Source: Burkholderiales bacterium
GTDB taxonomy: Bacteria; Pseudomonadota; Gammaproteobacteria; Burkholderiales; SG8-39
Assembly: GCA_017880745.1 (NCBI GenBank)
Contig: JADGRR010000185.1
Coordinates: 1 to 6,311 of the forward strand
DNA length: 6,311 bases
Reading direction: 5' to 3'
Below the pieces are notes generated by a model, which saw only the letters and a program-made list of their open reading frames with translations, was not told the origin of the DNA and did not search any database. Positions 1-6,002 of the stretch are shown one piece after another (the first letter of the stretch is position 1; every line of letters starts with the position of its first letter). Both the position numbers and the translations under genes were made by a program.

Positions 1-59
1 CCGGTCGCCCTGCAGATGAAGCTCGCAGTTTTCACCTAGAACCGCAGCAACCCGGCCTA

Positions 60-231
60 CGCCGCGGCGCCGACCGGCTGCGCACGCTGGCATCGCGCGG
101 GGCCGCGGAAAAGTTCAGGAAGTTCGGCGTCGGCATGATCGGCAACTCGCCGGCGGAGGCAGCGAAATTCATCGCCTCCGAAACCGACAAGTGGGAAAGC
201 GTTGCCAAGGCGGCCGATGCAAGTCGACTGA
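60..231 (+). pseudogene. Remnant 3' end of a Bug/TctC-family tripartite tricarboxylate transporter receptor
   Basis: The frame read from position 3 gives a tail typical of Bug (TctC-like) periplasmic solute-binding proteins: a DRLRTLA segment, then EKFRKFGVGMIGNSP, then AAKFIASETDKWESVAKAAD. Family members usually end a few residues after that tryptophan/lysine/alanine-rich helix. Here the frame runs on to a stop at 330-332 with unrelated arginine-rich sequence. Shifting by one base near 216 gives MQVD and a stop at 229-231, which resembles a normal family ending, so I infer a frameshift. The sequence upstream of about 60 does not resemble the family in this frame, and the other two forward frames hit stops there. 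An intact protein would be an exported receptor of about 320 residues that delivers carboxylates to a membrane transporter. What remains looks decayed. It may also simply be cut by the window edge, and sequencing error at the shift cannot be excluded. Confidence 0.6.
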
Positions 232-297
232 TCAGGCCGATTGCCGCGCCGCAAGCCCGGAACGATCGGCGATCGTCCCGGGCCGGAACGAGACGAG

Positions 298-326
298 GCC
301 CCGGCTATTCCTGTCTACGCCGGGGC
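298..326. terminator. GC-rich inverted repeat, candidate bidirectional terminator
   Basis: GCCCCGGC at 298-305 pairs perfectly with GCCGGGGC at 319-326 across a 13-base loop. It lies about 20 bases past the stop of the cold-shock gene and past the decayed Bug gene, between convergent genes, where a shared terminator is expected. There is no clear T-run on either side, so the terminator role is inferred from placement and stem strength only. Confidence 0.35.
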
Positions 327-346
327 ATTTGATGCGTAACGCGGGC

Positions 347-553
347 TCAGATCGACTTCACATCTCCAGCGGATGTCTTGCCGTCCTGGCCCTTCTGCAA
401 TTCGTACTGAATTTTCTGGCCTTCGTTCAATGTGGACAGGCCGGCTTTTTCCACGGCCGAGATATGCACAAATACGTCTTTCGAGCCATCATCTGCCTGA
501 ATAAAACCAAAACCCTTGCTTGCGTTGAACCACTTCACTGTTCCAGTAGCCAC
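347..553 (-). CDS. Cold-shock protein, CspA family (68 aa, GTG start)
   Basis: Small single-domain nucleic-acid-binding protein of the CspA family. It is expected to bind single-stranded RNA and DNA in the cytoplasm and act as an RNA chaperone or antiterminator. The 68 residues begin ATGTVKWFN after the initiator and carry RNP1 (KGFGFI, about residues 13-18) and RNP2 (VFVHI, about 27-31), with the usual aromatic residues on the binding face. Length and ending (GDVKSI) match full-length family members. The frame is open further upstream, to 673, but homology begins exactly at a GTG at 551-553. A CAGGAG ribosome site (plus-strand 560-565) sits six bases before it, so GTG is the start. Which paralogue (cspA, C, D or E type) cannot be told, nor whether it is truly cold-induced. 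It converges on the Bug remnant and is divergent from the small membrane protein gene. Confidence 0.95.
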   Translation of the reverse strand: MATGTVKWFNASKGFGFIQADDGSKDVFVHISAVEKAGLSTLNEGQKIQYELQKGQDGKTSAGDVKSI

Positions 554-770
554 GAAAATCTCCTGATTAGAATGTAGTCGAATATTGACCAGGGCAATGC
601 CTAAGTCCGGATCAATAGAGGGACAGTCTAATGCATCGTGACTCAGGTTGCTACTGCAAGCGGGAAGGATCATGAAATAAGGGTGCCGACCCGGAGGCTG
701 GTTCCCTTAAGATGGTCCCCGCTTGCGGGCCAGTTCGGGGTCCGATCCGGCGCAATCGAGGAGACGAAGA
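554..770. other. Divergent intergenic region and putative cold-shock mRNA leader
   Basis: About 217 bases lie between the divergent cold-shock and small membrane protein genes. Promoters for both should be here, and cspA-type genes often have long 5' leaders, which this spacing would allow. I see no strong -35/-10 pair on either strand and no clear gene. The open frames crossing it show no recognisable protein signature. Confidence 0.4.
560..565 (-). promoter_or_regulatory. Ribosome binding site fixing the GTG start of the cold-shock gene
   Basis: On the minus strand this reads CAGGAG, six bases before the GTG at 551-553. It decides against the longer upstream-extended frame, whose extra residues show no similarity to cold-shock proteins. 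Confidence 0.8.
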
Positions 771-944
771 ATGTTGAGTCTGGTGCTGTCCACGGTCGCT
801 TTTTTCATTGCGAGCTACTTCGCCAAGCGCTATCTGGACGACATGGGCATGCCCAAAGGCGCCACGCGCAGTCTTTGGATATTTTGTGTCGCAGCCGCGG
901 TCTCATACCTGGTCGCATTTATCGTGGACTGGATCCGGACCTGA
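771..944 (+). CDS. Small two-helix membrane protein, conserved hypothetical type (57 aa)
   Basis: The product has an N-terminal hydrophobic helix (about residues 2-17, LSLVLSTVAFFIASYF), a polar linker with the sequence KRYLDDMGMPKGATR (about 19-33), and a second hydrophobic helix (about 35-52) followed by DWIRT. It is probably an inner-membrane protein with two spans. The ATG at 771 is chosen because a GAGGAG ribosome site (759-764) precedes it by six bases; an ATG at 723 in the same frame would add a charged stretch with no similarity. I recall similar short proteins with a conserved RYLDxMGxPKG-type linker in betaproteobacteria, but I know of no assigned function. It ends 98 bases before the acyl-CoA ligase and might be cotranscribed with it, although nothing in its sequence suggests a role in fatty-acid metabolism. 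Confidence 0.8.
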   Translation: MLSLVLSTVAFFIASYFAKRYLDDMGMPKGATRSLWIFCVAAAVSYLVAFIVDWIRT

Positions 945-1042
945 CGCGGGTCGCGTATTGCGGCGCCCGAATCATGCCGGCCGAAGATCCCGGAGTTTGC
1001 TAGGATTCGGCTCAGTTAGAAAAAACGGTCAGGAGGAGAACC

Positions 1043-2671
1043 ATGCGGTCCACCATGATGCAGACGCAGTTGAGCCTGAATCAGCTGCTCGAACACGCCA
1101 ATGCGCTTTTTTCCAGCCGCGAGGTGGTGTCGCGCCGCCCCGACAAATCGCTGCACCGCTGCAATTACGGCGCGGTCTACAAGCGCGCGCGCCAGCTCGC
1201 GCAGGCACTGCAGCGCGCGGGTGTCGGACGGGGCGAGGCGGTCGGCACCCTGATGTGGAACCATTGGGCGCATCTGGAAGCCTATTTCGGCATTCCGGCT
1301 GCAGGGGCGGTGCTGCATACCCTCAACCTGCGCCTTTCGTCCGAGGATCTGGCCTATATCATCGGCGACGCCGATGACCAGATGATCCTGATCGACGACG
1401 TGCTGCTGCCGATCTGGGAAAAGGTGAAACCGCTGCTGGCGAAAGTGCCGCGCGTCATCGTGTTTGCGTTCAGCGGTGCGGCTCTGCCGTCCGGCTATGA
1501 GAACTACGAGGATTTTATCGCCGCCGATGCCGGCGGCTACCGCTATCCCGAGCAGGACGAGAACGAGGCGATGGGGATGTGCTATACCTCGGGCACCACC
1601 GGGCGGCCCAAGGGCGTGGTCTATTCACATCGCTCGATGGTGCTGCATGCGATCGTCGGCGCGCTACCCGACGTGCTCGCGGCCTCCTCGCGCGACAACG
1701 TGCTGGTGATCACGCCGATGTTCCACGCCAACGCCTGGGCGATGCCGTTCTCGGCGCTGATGCTGGGCGCGAAGCAGGTTTTCCCCGGGCCGCACCTGGG
1801 CGGCGAGGACCTGCTCGACCTGATGGAGAGCGAACGCATCACGCTGTCGCTGGGTGTGCCCACGATCTGGTTGATGGTGCTGCAGGCGCTGCAGTCAGGC
1901 AAGCGGGCTTGGAACCTGTATAAAGGCATGCGTATGTCTGTCGGCGGCGCGGCCGTGCCGCGTTCGCTGATCGAGGCCTTCGACAAGTACGGCCTCACGA
2001 TCAAGCAAGGCTGGGGCATGACCGAGACTTCTCCGCTGGGCTCCTTTACTTCGATCAAGCCCGATTTGCTCGATGCGCCGGCCGATACGCTCTACGCCAT
2101 ACGCGCGCGCGCCGGCTTGCAGGTGCCGCTGGTCCAGTTGCGCATCGTCGACGACGACGGCAAGGCCTTGCCCTGGGATGGCGTGGCGACCGGCGAACTG
2201 CAGTGCCGCGGCCCCTGGGTCGCGGGCGGTTATCACAACCAGCCGACTGATCCGGAGAAGTTCACCGGCGACGGCTGGCTGCGCACCGGCGATGTCGCCA
2301 CCATCGATGCGCAGGGCTACCTGCGCATCGCCGACCGCTCCAAGGATTTGATCAAATCGGGCGGAGAATGGATCAGTTCGGTCGATCTCGAGAACGCCAT
2401 CATGGGGCACCCAGCGGTGGCGGAAGCCGCAGTGATCGCGGTCAAGCATCCGAAGTGGGACGAGCGGCCGCTCGCGGTGGTGGTGAGAAAACCGGGCAAG
2501 GACGTGACGCCTGACGAGCTGCGCGAACTGCTGCTGGCGCATTTTGCCAAATGGCAGGTGCCGGACGATTTCACCTTCGTCGAGGCTTTGCCGCGCACCT
2601 CGACCGGCAAATTCATGAAGAACAGGCTGCGCCAGGATTTCAAGGACTGGGTTTCCAGGACGCCGGCATGA
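1043..2671 (+). CDS. AMP-forming fatty-acyl-CoA ligase, AlkK-like (542 aa)
   Basis: Cytoplasmic ANL-superfamily enzyme that activates a carboxylic acid, probably a medium- or long-chain fatty acid, to its acyl-CoA through an acyl-adenylate. All core motifs are present in order: the phosphate-binding loop YTSGTTGRPKG (181-191), GWGMTETSP (323-331), the GDGWLRTGD motif with the ribose-binding aspartate D417, the hinge DRSKDLIKSGGEWIS (431-445), and the C-terminal PRTSTGK with the adenylation lysine K523. Length is normal for the family and the gene looks intact. The start at ATG 1043 is supported by an AGGAGG site at 1031-1036, six bases upstream. An ATG two codons into the family-like region (MMQTQLSLNQLL) is possible but has worse spacing. 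The overall pattern resembles medium-chain ligases of the AlkK type, but chain-length preference cannot be read from the sequence. An aryl or other carboxylate substrate is possible. The next gene begins 136 bases downstream on the same strand. Confidence 0.93.
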   Translation: MRSTMMQTQLSLNQLLEHANALFSSREVVSRRPDKSLHRCNYGAVYKRARQLAQALQRAGVGRGEAVGTLMWNHWAHLEAYFGIPAAGAVLHTLNLRLSSEDLAYIIGDADDQMILIDDVLLPIWEKVKPLLAKVPRVIVFAFSGAALPSGYENYEDFIAADAGGYRYPEQDENEAMGMCYTSGTTGRPKGVVYSHRSMVLHAIVGALPDVLAASSRDNVLVITPMFHANAWAMPFSALMLGAKQVFPGPHLGGEDLLDLMESERITLSLGVPTIWLMVLQALQSGKRAWNLYKGMRMSVGGAAVPRSLIEAFDKYGLTIKQGWGMTETSPLGSFTSIKPDLLDAPADTLYAIRARAGLQVPLVQLRIVDDDGKALPWDGVATGELQCRGPWVAGGYHNQPTDPEKFTGDGWLRTGDVATIDAQGYLRIADRSKDLIKSGGEWISSVDLENAIMGHPAVAEAAVIAVKHPKWDERPLAVVVRKPGKDVTPDELRELLLAHFAKWQVPDDFTFVEALPRTSTGKFMKNRLRQDFKDWVSRTPA

Positions 2672-2713
2672 ATGTTTGCAACAAAACGACGGGATATCCA
2701 CCGAGGGTACTTC

Positions 2714-2745
2714 CTTCGGGGCGCCTCCCCTCGTGCTCCCCGAAG
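2714..2745. repeat. Inverted repeat in the ligase/hydro-lyase gap
   Basis: CTTCGGGG at 2714-2721 is the perfect reverse complement of CCCCGAAG at 2738-2745, with a 16-base loop that itself contains a CCTCCCC run able to form a competing pairing with the left-arm GGGG. There is no T-run, so this is not a classic terminator. It could be an mRNA hairpin that modulates expression between the two genes, or an operator. The role is inferred from position only. Confidence 0.3.
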
Positions 2746-2796
2746 TTGGGCCGTCGCAAAATGACTTTTGCTACGGCTCCAACAAATCGCAACAGC

Positions 2797-2803
2797 AAGG
2801 AGG
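2797..2803 (+). promoter_or_regulatory. Ribosome binding site fixing the GTG start of the UxaA-family gene
   Basis: AAGGAGG lies four bases before the GTG at 2808. The frame is open upstream to an ATG at 2676, but that start lacks a good ribosome site and would add 44 residues not seen in the family. The ATG at 2823 is too far (19 bases) from this site. Confidence 0.75.
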
Positions 2804-2807
2804 ACGC

Positions 2808-4355
2808 GTGAACGCCCCCGACATGAAGAAGCTCGCCGCAACGGCGATCCGGCTGCACCCGAACGACAATGTGCTGGTCGCGCGCGTCGACCTTGCGCAG
2901 GGGAGCTTGCTCGCAGAAGAGAACCTGACCTGCCTCAACCGTATCCCCGCCGGCCACAAGGTTGCCGCGCGCGCGCTAGGCAAAGGCGAACCGGTGCTCA
3001 AGTACAACACCGTCATTGGTTTCGCGTCGACGGAGATCGCGCCCGGCACGCTGCTGCACCGGCTGAACATGGAGTTCCGCGAGTTCGACCGCGACTATGC
3101 CTACGCCCGCGACTACAAGCCGGTGCACATGGTGCCTGCGCCTGAGCGCGCGAGCTTCATGGGCATCGTGCGCGAGGACGGGCGCGTGGCGACGCGCAAT
3201 TACATCGGCATCGTCTCGACCGTGAATTGCTCGGCGACCGTCTCGCACCGCATCGCCGAGTGGTTCACACCGGACCGGCTGGCCGGGTTTCCCAATATCG
3301 ACGGCGTGGCCGCGTTCACGCATTCGACCGGCTGCGGTATGGAACTGTCGGGCGAGCCGATGGACCTGCTGCGGCGCACGCTCGCGGGCTACATCCGCCA
3401 TCCGAACATGGCCGCAGTGCTGGTGGTGGGCCTGGGCTGCGAACGCAACCAGATCAGCGCGCTGTTCCAGAGCGAGAAGCTTACCAGCGGCACCAAGCTG
3501 CACAGTTTCAGCATGCAGGACACGGGTGGAACCCGCAAAACCATAGAGGCAGGCGTCGCGGCGATACAGACGCTGCTGCCGGAGGCGAACCGTGTCACGC
3601 GCGTGCCGGTCCCGGCGAGCCATATTATCGTCGGGCTGCAGTGCGGCGGCTCGGACAGCTTTTCCTCGATCACCGCCAATCCCGCGCTCGGCGCGGCGAT
3701 GGACATACTGGTGCGCCACGGCGGCACTGCGGTGCTGTCCGAGACGCCCGAGATCTACGGCGTCGAGCACACGCTCACGCGGCGTGCAGTCTCGCGCGAA
3801 GTCGGCGAGAAGCTGATCGAGCGCATCCGCTGGTGGAAGGACGTGTATGCGCTGGGGCGCGACGTGCAGATCAACGGCGTGGTGAGTCCCGGCAACCAGG
3901 CCGGGGGCCTGGCCAATATTCTGGAAAAATCGCTGGGATCGGCGATGAAAGGCGGCACCGGGCCGCTGATGGAAGTGTACAAGTACGCCGAGCCGGTGAC
4001 GCAGAAAGGCTTCGTGTTCATGGACACGCCGGGCTACGACCCGGTATCGGCGACGGGGCAGATCGCGGGCGGCGCCAACGTGGTGTGCTTCACCACCGGC
4101 CGCGGCTCGGCCTTCGGCTGCAAGCCGTCGCCGTCGATCAAGCTCGCCACCAATACGCCGATGTACCGCAAGCTCGAGGAGGACATGGACATCAATTGCG
4201 GCCAGATCCTCGATGGCACGGCAAGCATGGACGAAATGGGCGAACAGATTTTTCAGCTCATCCTGCGCACCGCCTCGGGCGACAAGACCAAGAGCGAAGA
4301 ACTGGGCCTGGGCGACCACGAGTTCGTGCCGTGGCAGATCGGGATCACCGGCTGA
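2808..4355 (+). CDS. UxaA/GarD-family hydro-lyase (altronate/galactarate dehydratase family, 515 aa)
   Basis: Cytoplasmic dehydratase of the family that includes altronate dehydratase UxaA and galactarate dehydratase GarD, which remove water from hexonates or hexarates to give 2-keto-3-deoxy acids. From the GTG start, residues about 12-90 form the N-terminal SAF-like domain (LHPNDNVLVA at 16-25). The catalytic region follows: GRVATRNYIGIVSTVNCSAT (125-144), THSTGCGME (171-179), GLGCERNQ (208-215), GLQCGGSDSFSSITANPALG (276-295), SETPEIYG (311-318), PGNQAGGL (361-368), FMDTPGYDPVSATGQIAGG (404-422), GRGSAFGCKP (431-440) and DINCGQILDGTAS (461-473). Conserved cysteines at 141, 176, 211, 279, 438 and 464 are candidates for the family's metal chemistry. 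Length is normal and no disruption is seen. The substrate cannot be assigned: no hexuronate isomerase, reductase or aldolase gene is nearby, and the neighbour is an acyl-CoA ligase, so the real substrate may be another hydroxy acid. Confidence 0.9.
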   Translation: MNAPDMKKLAATAIRLHPNDNVLVARVDLAQGSLLAEENLTCLNRIPAGHKVAARALGKGEPVLKYNTVIGFASTEIAPGTLLHRLNMEFREFDRDYAYARDYKPVHMVPAPERASFMGIVREDGRVATRNYIGIVSTVNCSATVSHRIAEWFTPDRLAGFPNIDGVAAFTHSTGCGMELSGEPMDLLRRTLAGYIRHPNMAAVLVVGLGCERNQISALFQSEKLTSGTKLHSFSMQDTGGTRKTIEAGVAAIQTLLPEANRVTRVPVPASHIIVGLQCGGSDSFSSITANPALGAAMDILVRHGGTAVLSETPEIYGVEHTLTRRAVSREVGEKLIERIRWWKDVYALGRDVQINGVVSPGNQAGGLANILEKSLGSAMKGGTGPLMEVYKYAEPVTQKGFVFMDTPGYDPVSATGQIAGGANVVCFTTGRGSAFGCKPSPSIKLATNTPMYRKLEEDMDINCGQILDGTASMDEMGEQIFQLILRTASGDKTKSEELGLGDHEFVPWQIGITG

Positions 4356-4642
4356 GGCCTGCCTGGCGGCGTCAAGCCGGGGAAGCGCTGATTCGACCGA
4401 CTCAATGCCGTTTGGATGATTTCATCATCGCCTTGAAGCCGTTCACTTCCATGTCGTGGTTCGTAACAGCCACAGTCGAAAAAGTCGGGCTGAACACATA
4501 CCTGGTGTGAACCGGCCGCTCCTGGCCGGGTGTCGCGGTTGCCCATACCCGCCATAGCGGATCTTGAGGCGGCAGGTCAACACGAAGCTGATCAGTGAAC
4601 TAGAATATCCATTTGCGTCATCAATATGTCACCATATCAAAT
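4356..4642. other. Intergenic region with a short hairpin and a weak minus-strand open frame
   Basis: These 287 bases separate the hydro-lyase from the hemerythrin gene. CCGGCC at 4512-4517 pairs with GGCCGG at 4524-4529 around a six-base loop, with no T-run after it; it could be a weak terminator. On the minus strand, 4599 to 4402 stays open for 65 codons and reads rather protein-like, but it has no good start and no match I recognise. The last 45 bases before the hemerythrin ATG are AT-rich and probably hold its promoter, although no clear -35/-10 pair stands out. Confidence 0.4.
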
Positions 4643-5062
4643 ATGGCACTGATCGAGTGGAACGACAGTCTCAAGTTGGGCGTTGCAGTCGTTGACCGAC
4701 AGCACGAAAGACTTATAGGAATCATAAATCGGCTGTATGAGGCGACGACGGAACACAGGGGTGCGGATGTAATTAGCGAAATACTGGATGAGCTGATCAT
4801 ATACACCGCGACGCATTTCAGTATGGAAGAGAAATATTTCGCTGAGTGTGAATATCCGGACGCCGAGGAGCACAAGCGTGAGCACGACGCGCTCATTGAA
4901 AGGGTCAGTGCCTTTGCTAGTGACTTTGAAAAGGCGCCAGCTGGCTCCAGATCAGCCCTGGCTAACGAATTGCTGCAGTTTCTAAAAATTTGGTGGCAGT
5001 ATCACATGATGGAAACCGACTCAAAGTTTGTTGCTCTTTTCAACGGCAGAGGATTGACGTAG
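4643..5062 (+). CDS. Bacteriohemerythrin, single-domain (139 aa)
   Basis: Stand-alone cytoplasmic hemerythrin, a four-helix diiron protein that reversibly binds O2 and is implicated in oxygen sensing, storage or delivery. The N-terminus MALIEWNDSLKLGVAVVDRQH is typical of bacterial members. All seven expected iron ligands are visible: H21 (in RQHERL), H58 and E62 (HFSMEE), H77 and H81 (HKREH), and H121 with D126 (HMMETD). Length matches the family and the gene looks intact. The ATG at 4643 is chosen because homology begins exactly there; a TTG at 4613 in frame would add ten unrelated residues. No convincing ribosome site precedes the ATG, which is unusual in this window. The gene is AT-richer than its neighbours: bases 4681-4740 and 4801-4860 count about 45% and 43% G+C, against 65% for 3181-3240 in the hydro-lyase gene. 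That suggests later acquisition. No methyl-accepting or GGDEF domain is attached. Confidence 0.93.
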   Translation: MALIEWNDSLKLGVAVVDRQHERLIGIINRLYEATTEHRGADVISEILDELIIYTATHFSMEEKYFAECEYPDAEEHKREHDALIERVSAFASDFEKAPAGSRSALANELLQFLKIWWQYHMMETDSKFVALFNGRGLT

Positions 5063-5075
5063 AGGGCGAAAGCCG

Positions 5076-5171
5076 TTGGCGATCGTTATTTTGCACGCGA
5101 ACAACAAAACGCCGCAGAGTTATCGCAAGTGGTGCAAGACGTGCGGAGGCCACATCTTCACTGAGCATCCA
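5076..5171 (+). pseudogene. Fragment of a Gfa/CENP-V-family protein
   Basis: The frame starting near 5076 contains NKTPQSYRKWCKTCGGHIFTEHP, which closely resembles the zinc-binding CxxC segment of Gfa-like (glutathione-dependent formaldehyde-activating enzyme / CENP-V) proteins, where WCKTCGGH followed by a TEHP-type sequence recurs. Intact family members are about 120-190 residues, with an N-terminal cysteine cluster and, after this segment, a DVYAA-type continuation. Here the N-terminal part is missing, because the hemerythrin stop is 13 bases upstream. The similarity ends just after TEHP, although the frame stays open to 5432. I therefore read it as a remnant of about 30 codons. It sits 13 bases after the hemerythrin stop and upstream of the convergent HTH gene. 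The short length limits confidence. Confidence 0.5.
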
Positions 5172-5259
5172 TTACGAGCATTGCTCACGCGCGCTTACGC
5201 CGCAAAAGACAATTGCATCGTCGGGGTTACCACTCAAGCGCCGATGACCTGCGAAATAG

Positions 5260-5727
5260 CTATCGCTTCAGCGTTCGTCTCTTGGGTGCCTTTTCGCGAA
5301 TCTGTTCCAAGCGGGCGAGGGCTTCTGCCTTACTCAGGCGCCGAATGGACCCGAAGGCCGACAACTGCGCTCTGCGGGGGTGTGAGGTGCCATGCTCCCA
5401 CTTGTAGATCGTGTGGGCCGTCACACCGATAAGCTTGCCAAAGTCTGCCGCAGAGATCCCCAGGCGACTACGCTGCGCAATGACGCCCTTGGCAGCGAAG
5501 CGGATTTTTGCCGGATCAGTTTCGGTAATTTGAGGCGCAGCATCCGCGCCAACCCGGCGCTCAAGGCGCGTGACTTCAGATTTGAGTGCGGAGGCGCGGC
5601 GCTTCAGCCCGGCGATTTCTCTTCGGAACTGAGCCGACGCTTTCCGCAATCCCTGCGTCTGGCTTCGGATTTCTCTGCGGGCAAGTCGTGTGATCTCTTG
5701 TCTGAACGTGACTGCAATATTCGGCAT
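5260..5727 (-). CDS. Coiled-coil plus HTH (XRE-like) DNA-binding protein (155 aa)
   Basis: Probable cytoplasmic transcriptional regulator. The N-terminal half (residues about 8-58) is a charged, heptad-like coiled coil (EITRLARREI to LKSEVTRLERR) that probably drives oligomerisation. After a linker (about 60-75), a Cro/C1-type helix-turn-helix follows: IAQRSRLGISAADFGKLIGV (83-102), then TAHTIYKWEHGTSHPRRAQL (103-122), with the recognition helix around TIYKWEHG. The tail is basic (KAPKRRTLKR). I recall proteins of this layout, starting MPNIA and about 140-160 residues long, in betaproteobacteria; their targets are not known to me. The ATG at 5727 matches that conserved start. The ribosome site is only a weak GGAAAAG. 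It overlaps out of frame with the 3' part of the decayed nuclease frame, so its promoter probably lies in the AT-rich stretch around 5745-5800. Confidence 0.85.
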   Translation of the reverse strand: MPNIAVTFRQEITRLARREIRSQTQGLRKASAQFRREIAGLKRRASALKSEVTRLERRVGADAAPQITETDPAKIRFAAKGVIAQRSRLGISAADFGKLIGVTAHTIYKWEHGTSHPRRAQLSAFGSIRRLSKAEALARLEQIREKAPKRRTLKR

Positions 5728-5996
5728 TTTTCTTTTCCAGTCTGTGGTGGTATTCGGGCAATATTAACAGCATAAGCATCATTACGAGACCACATGATTA
5801 CGTGTGCAGTGATCGGCAGCCCGAGCGCCAGTGCGTCGATTTCGGCCGGGCGGACCGTCAACTGCCCGCGATTGACCGGGACGGTCAAGGTATCGCCATC
5901 GGCCACCGCCATCCCCTTGCTGGTGAAGTCAGCCCATGCCGAGAATGAAAACGCCGGCGCAAGGGTCGCTCCTGCGATAGCCCGTGAGAAGATCAA
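5604..5996 (-). pseudogene. Truncated staphylococcal-nuclease-like (thermonuclease family) gene
   Basis: From a TTG at 5994-5996 the frame gives a signal-peptide-like start (hydrophobic IAGATLAPAFSFSAWA, then ADFTSK) followed by the SNase core: VADGDTLTV (31-39), QLTVRPAEIDA (45-55). In intact enzymes the DGD aspartate, the arginine of VRL and the aspartate and glutamate of IDAPE are catalytic. Here D35, R49 and D54 remain, but IDAPE has become IDALA, so the glutamate and proline are lost. Similarity stops near residue 60 (about position 5816). The family normally needs about 80 further residues, including a second catalytic arginine. The frame then continues through unrelated sequence and overlaps the HTH gene until a stop at 5604. 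I infer a dead gene whose 3' part was deleted or replaced. Its 5' end follows the adhesin-like stop in the same frame, with only GCG CTT between. Confidence 0.65.
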
Positions 5997-6002
5997 AAGC
6001 GC

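Noticed and set aside
638..1003. Plus-strand open frame overlapping the small membrane protein
   Set aside because: Composition is not protein-like. The 771-944 frame has a ribosome site and two clear hydrophobic helices.
1895..2701. Minus-strand open frame of 268 codons opposite the ligase
   Set aside because: Antisense shadow of a well-supported AMP-forming ligase, without recognisable domains or a convincing ribosome site.
2676..2807. Upstream extension of the UxaA-family gene to an ATG at 2676
   Set aside because: The extra 44 residues are unlike the family, and AAGGAGG sits directly before the GTG at 2808.
2976..4319. Long minus-strand open frame of 447 codons
   Set aside because: It lies antisense to the UxaA-family gene, is rich in Arg/His/Ala as expected for the complement of a GC-rich gene, and shows no domain.
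3227..4510. Long plus-strand open frame of 427 codons in another frame of the hydro-lyase gene
   Set aside because: Arg/Gly/Ala-rich shadow of the true frame, with no motifs. The true frame carries the full set of UxaA-family motifs.
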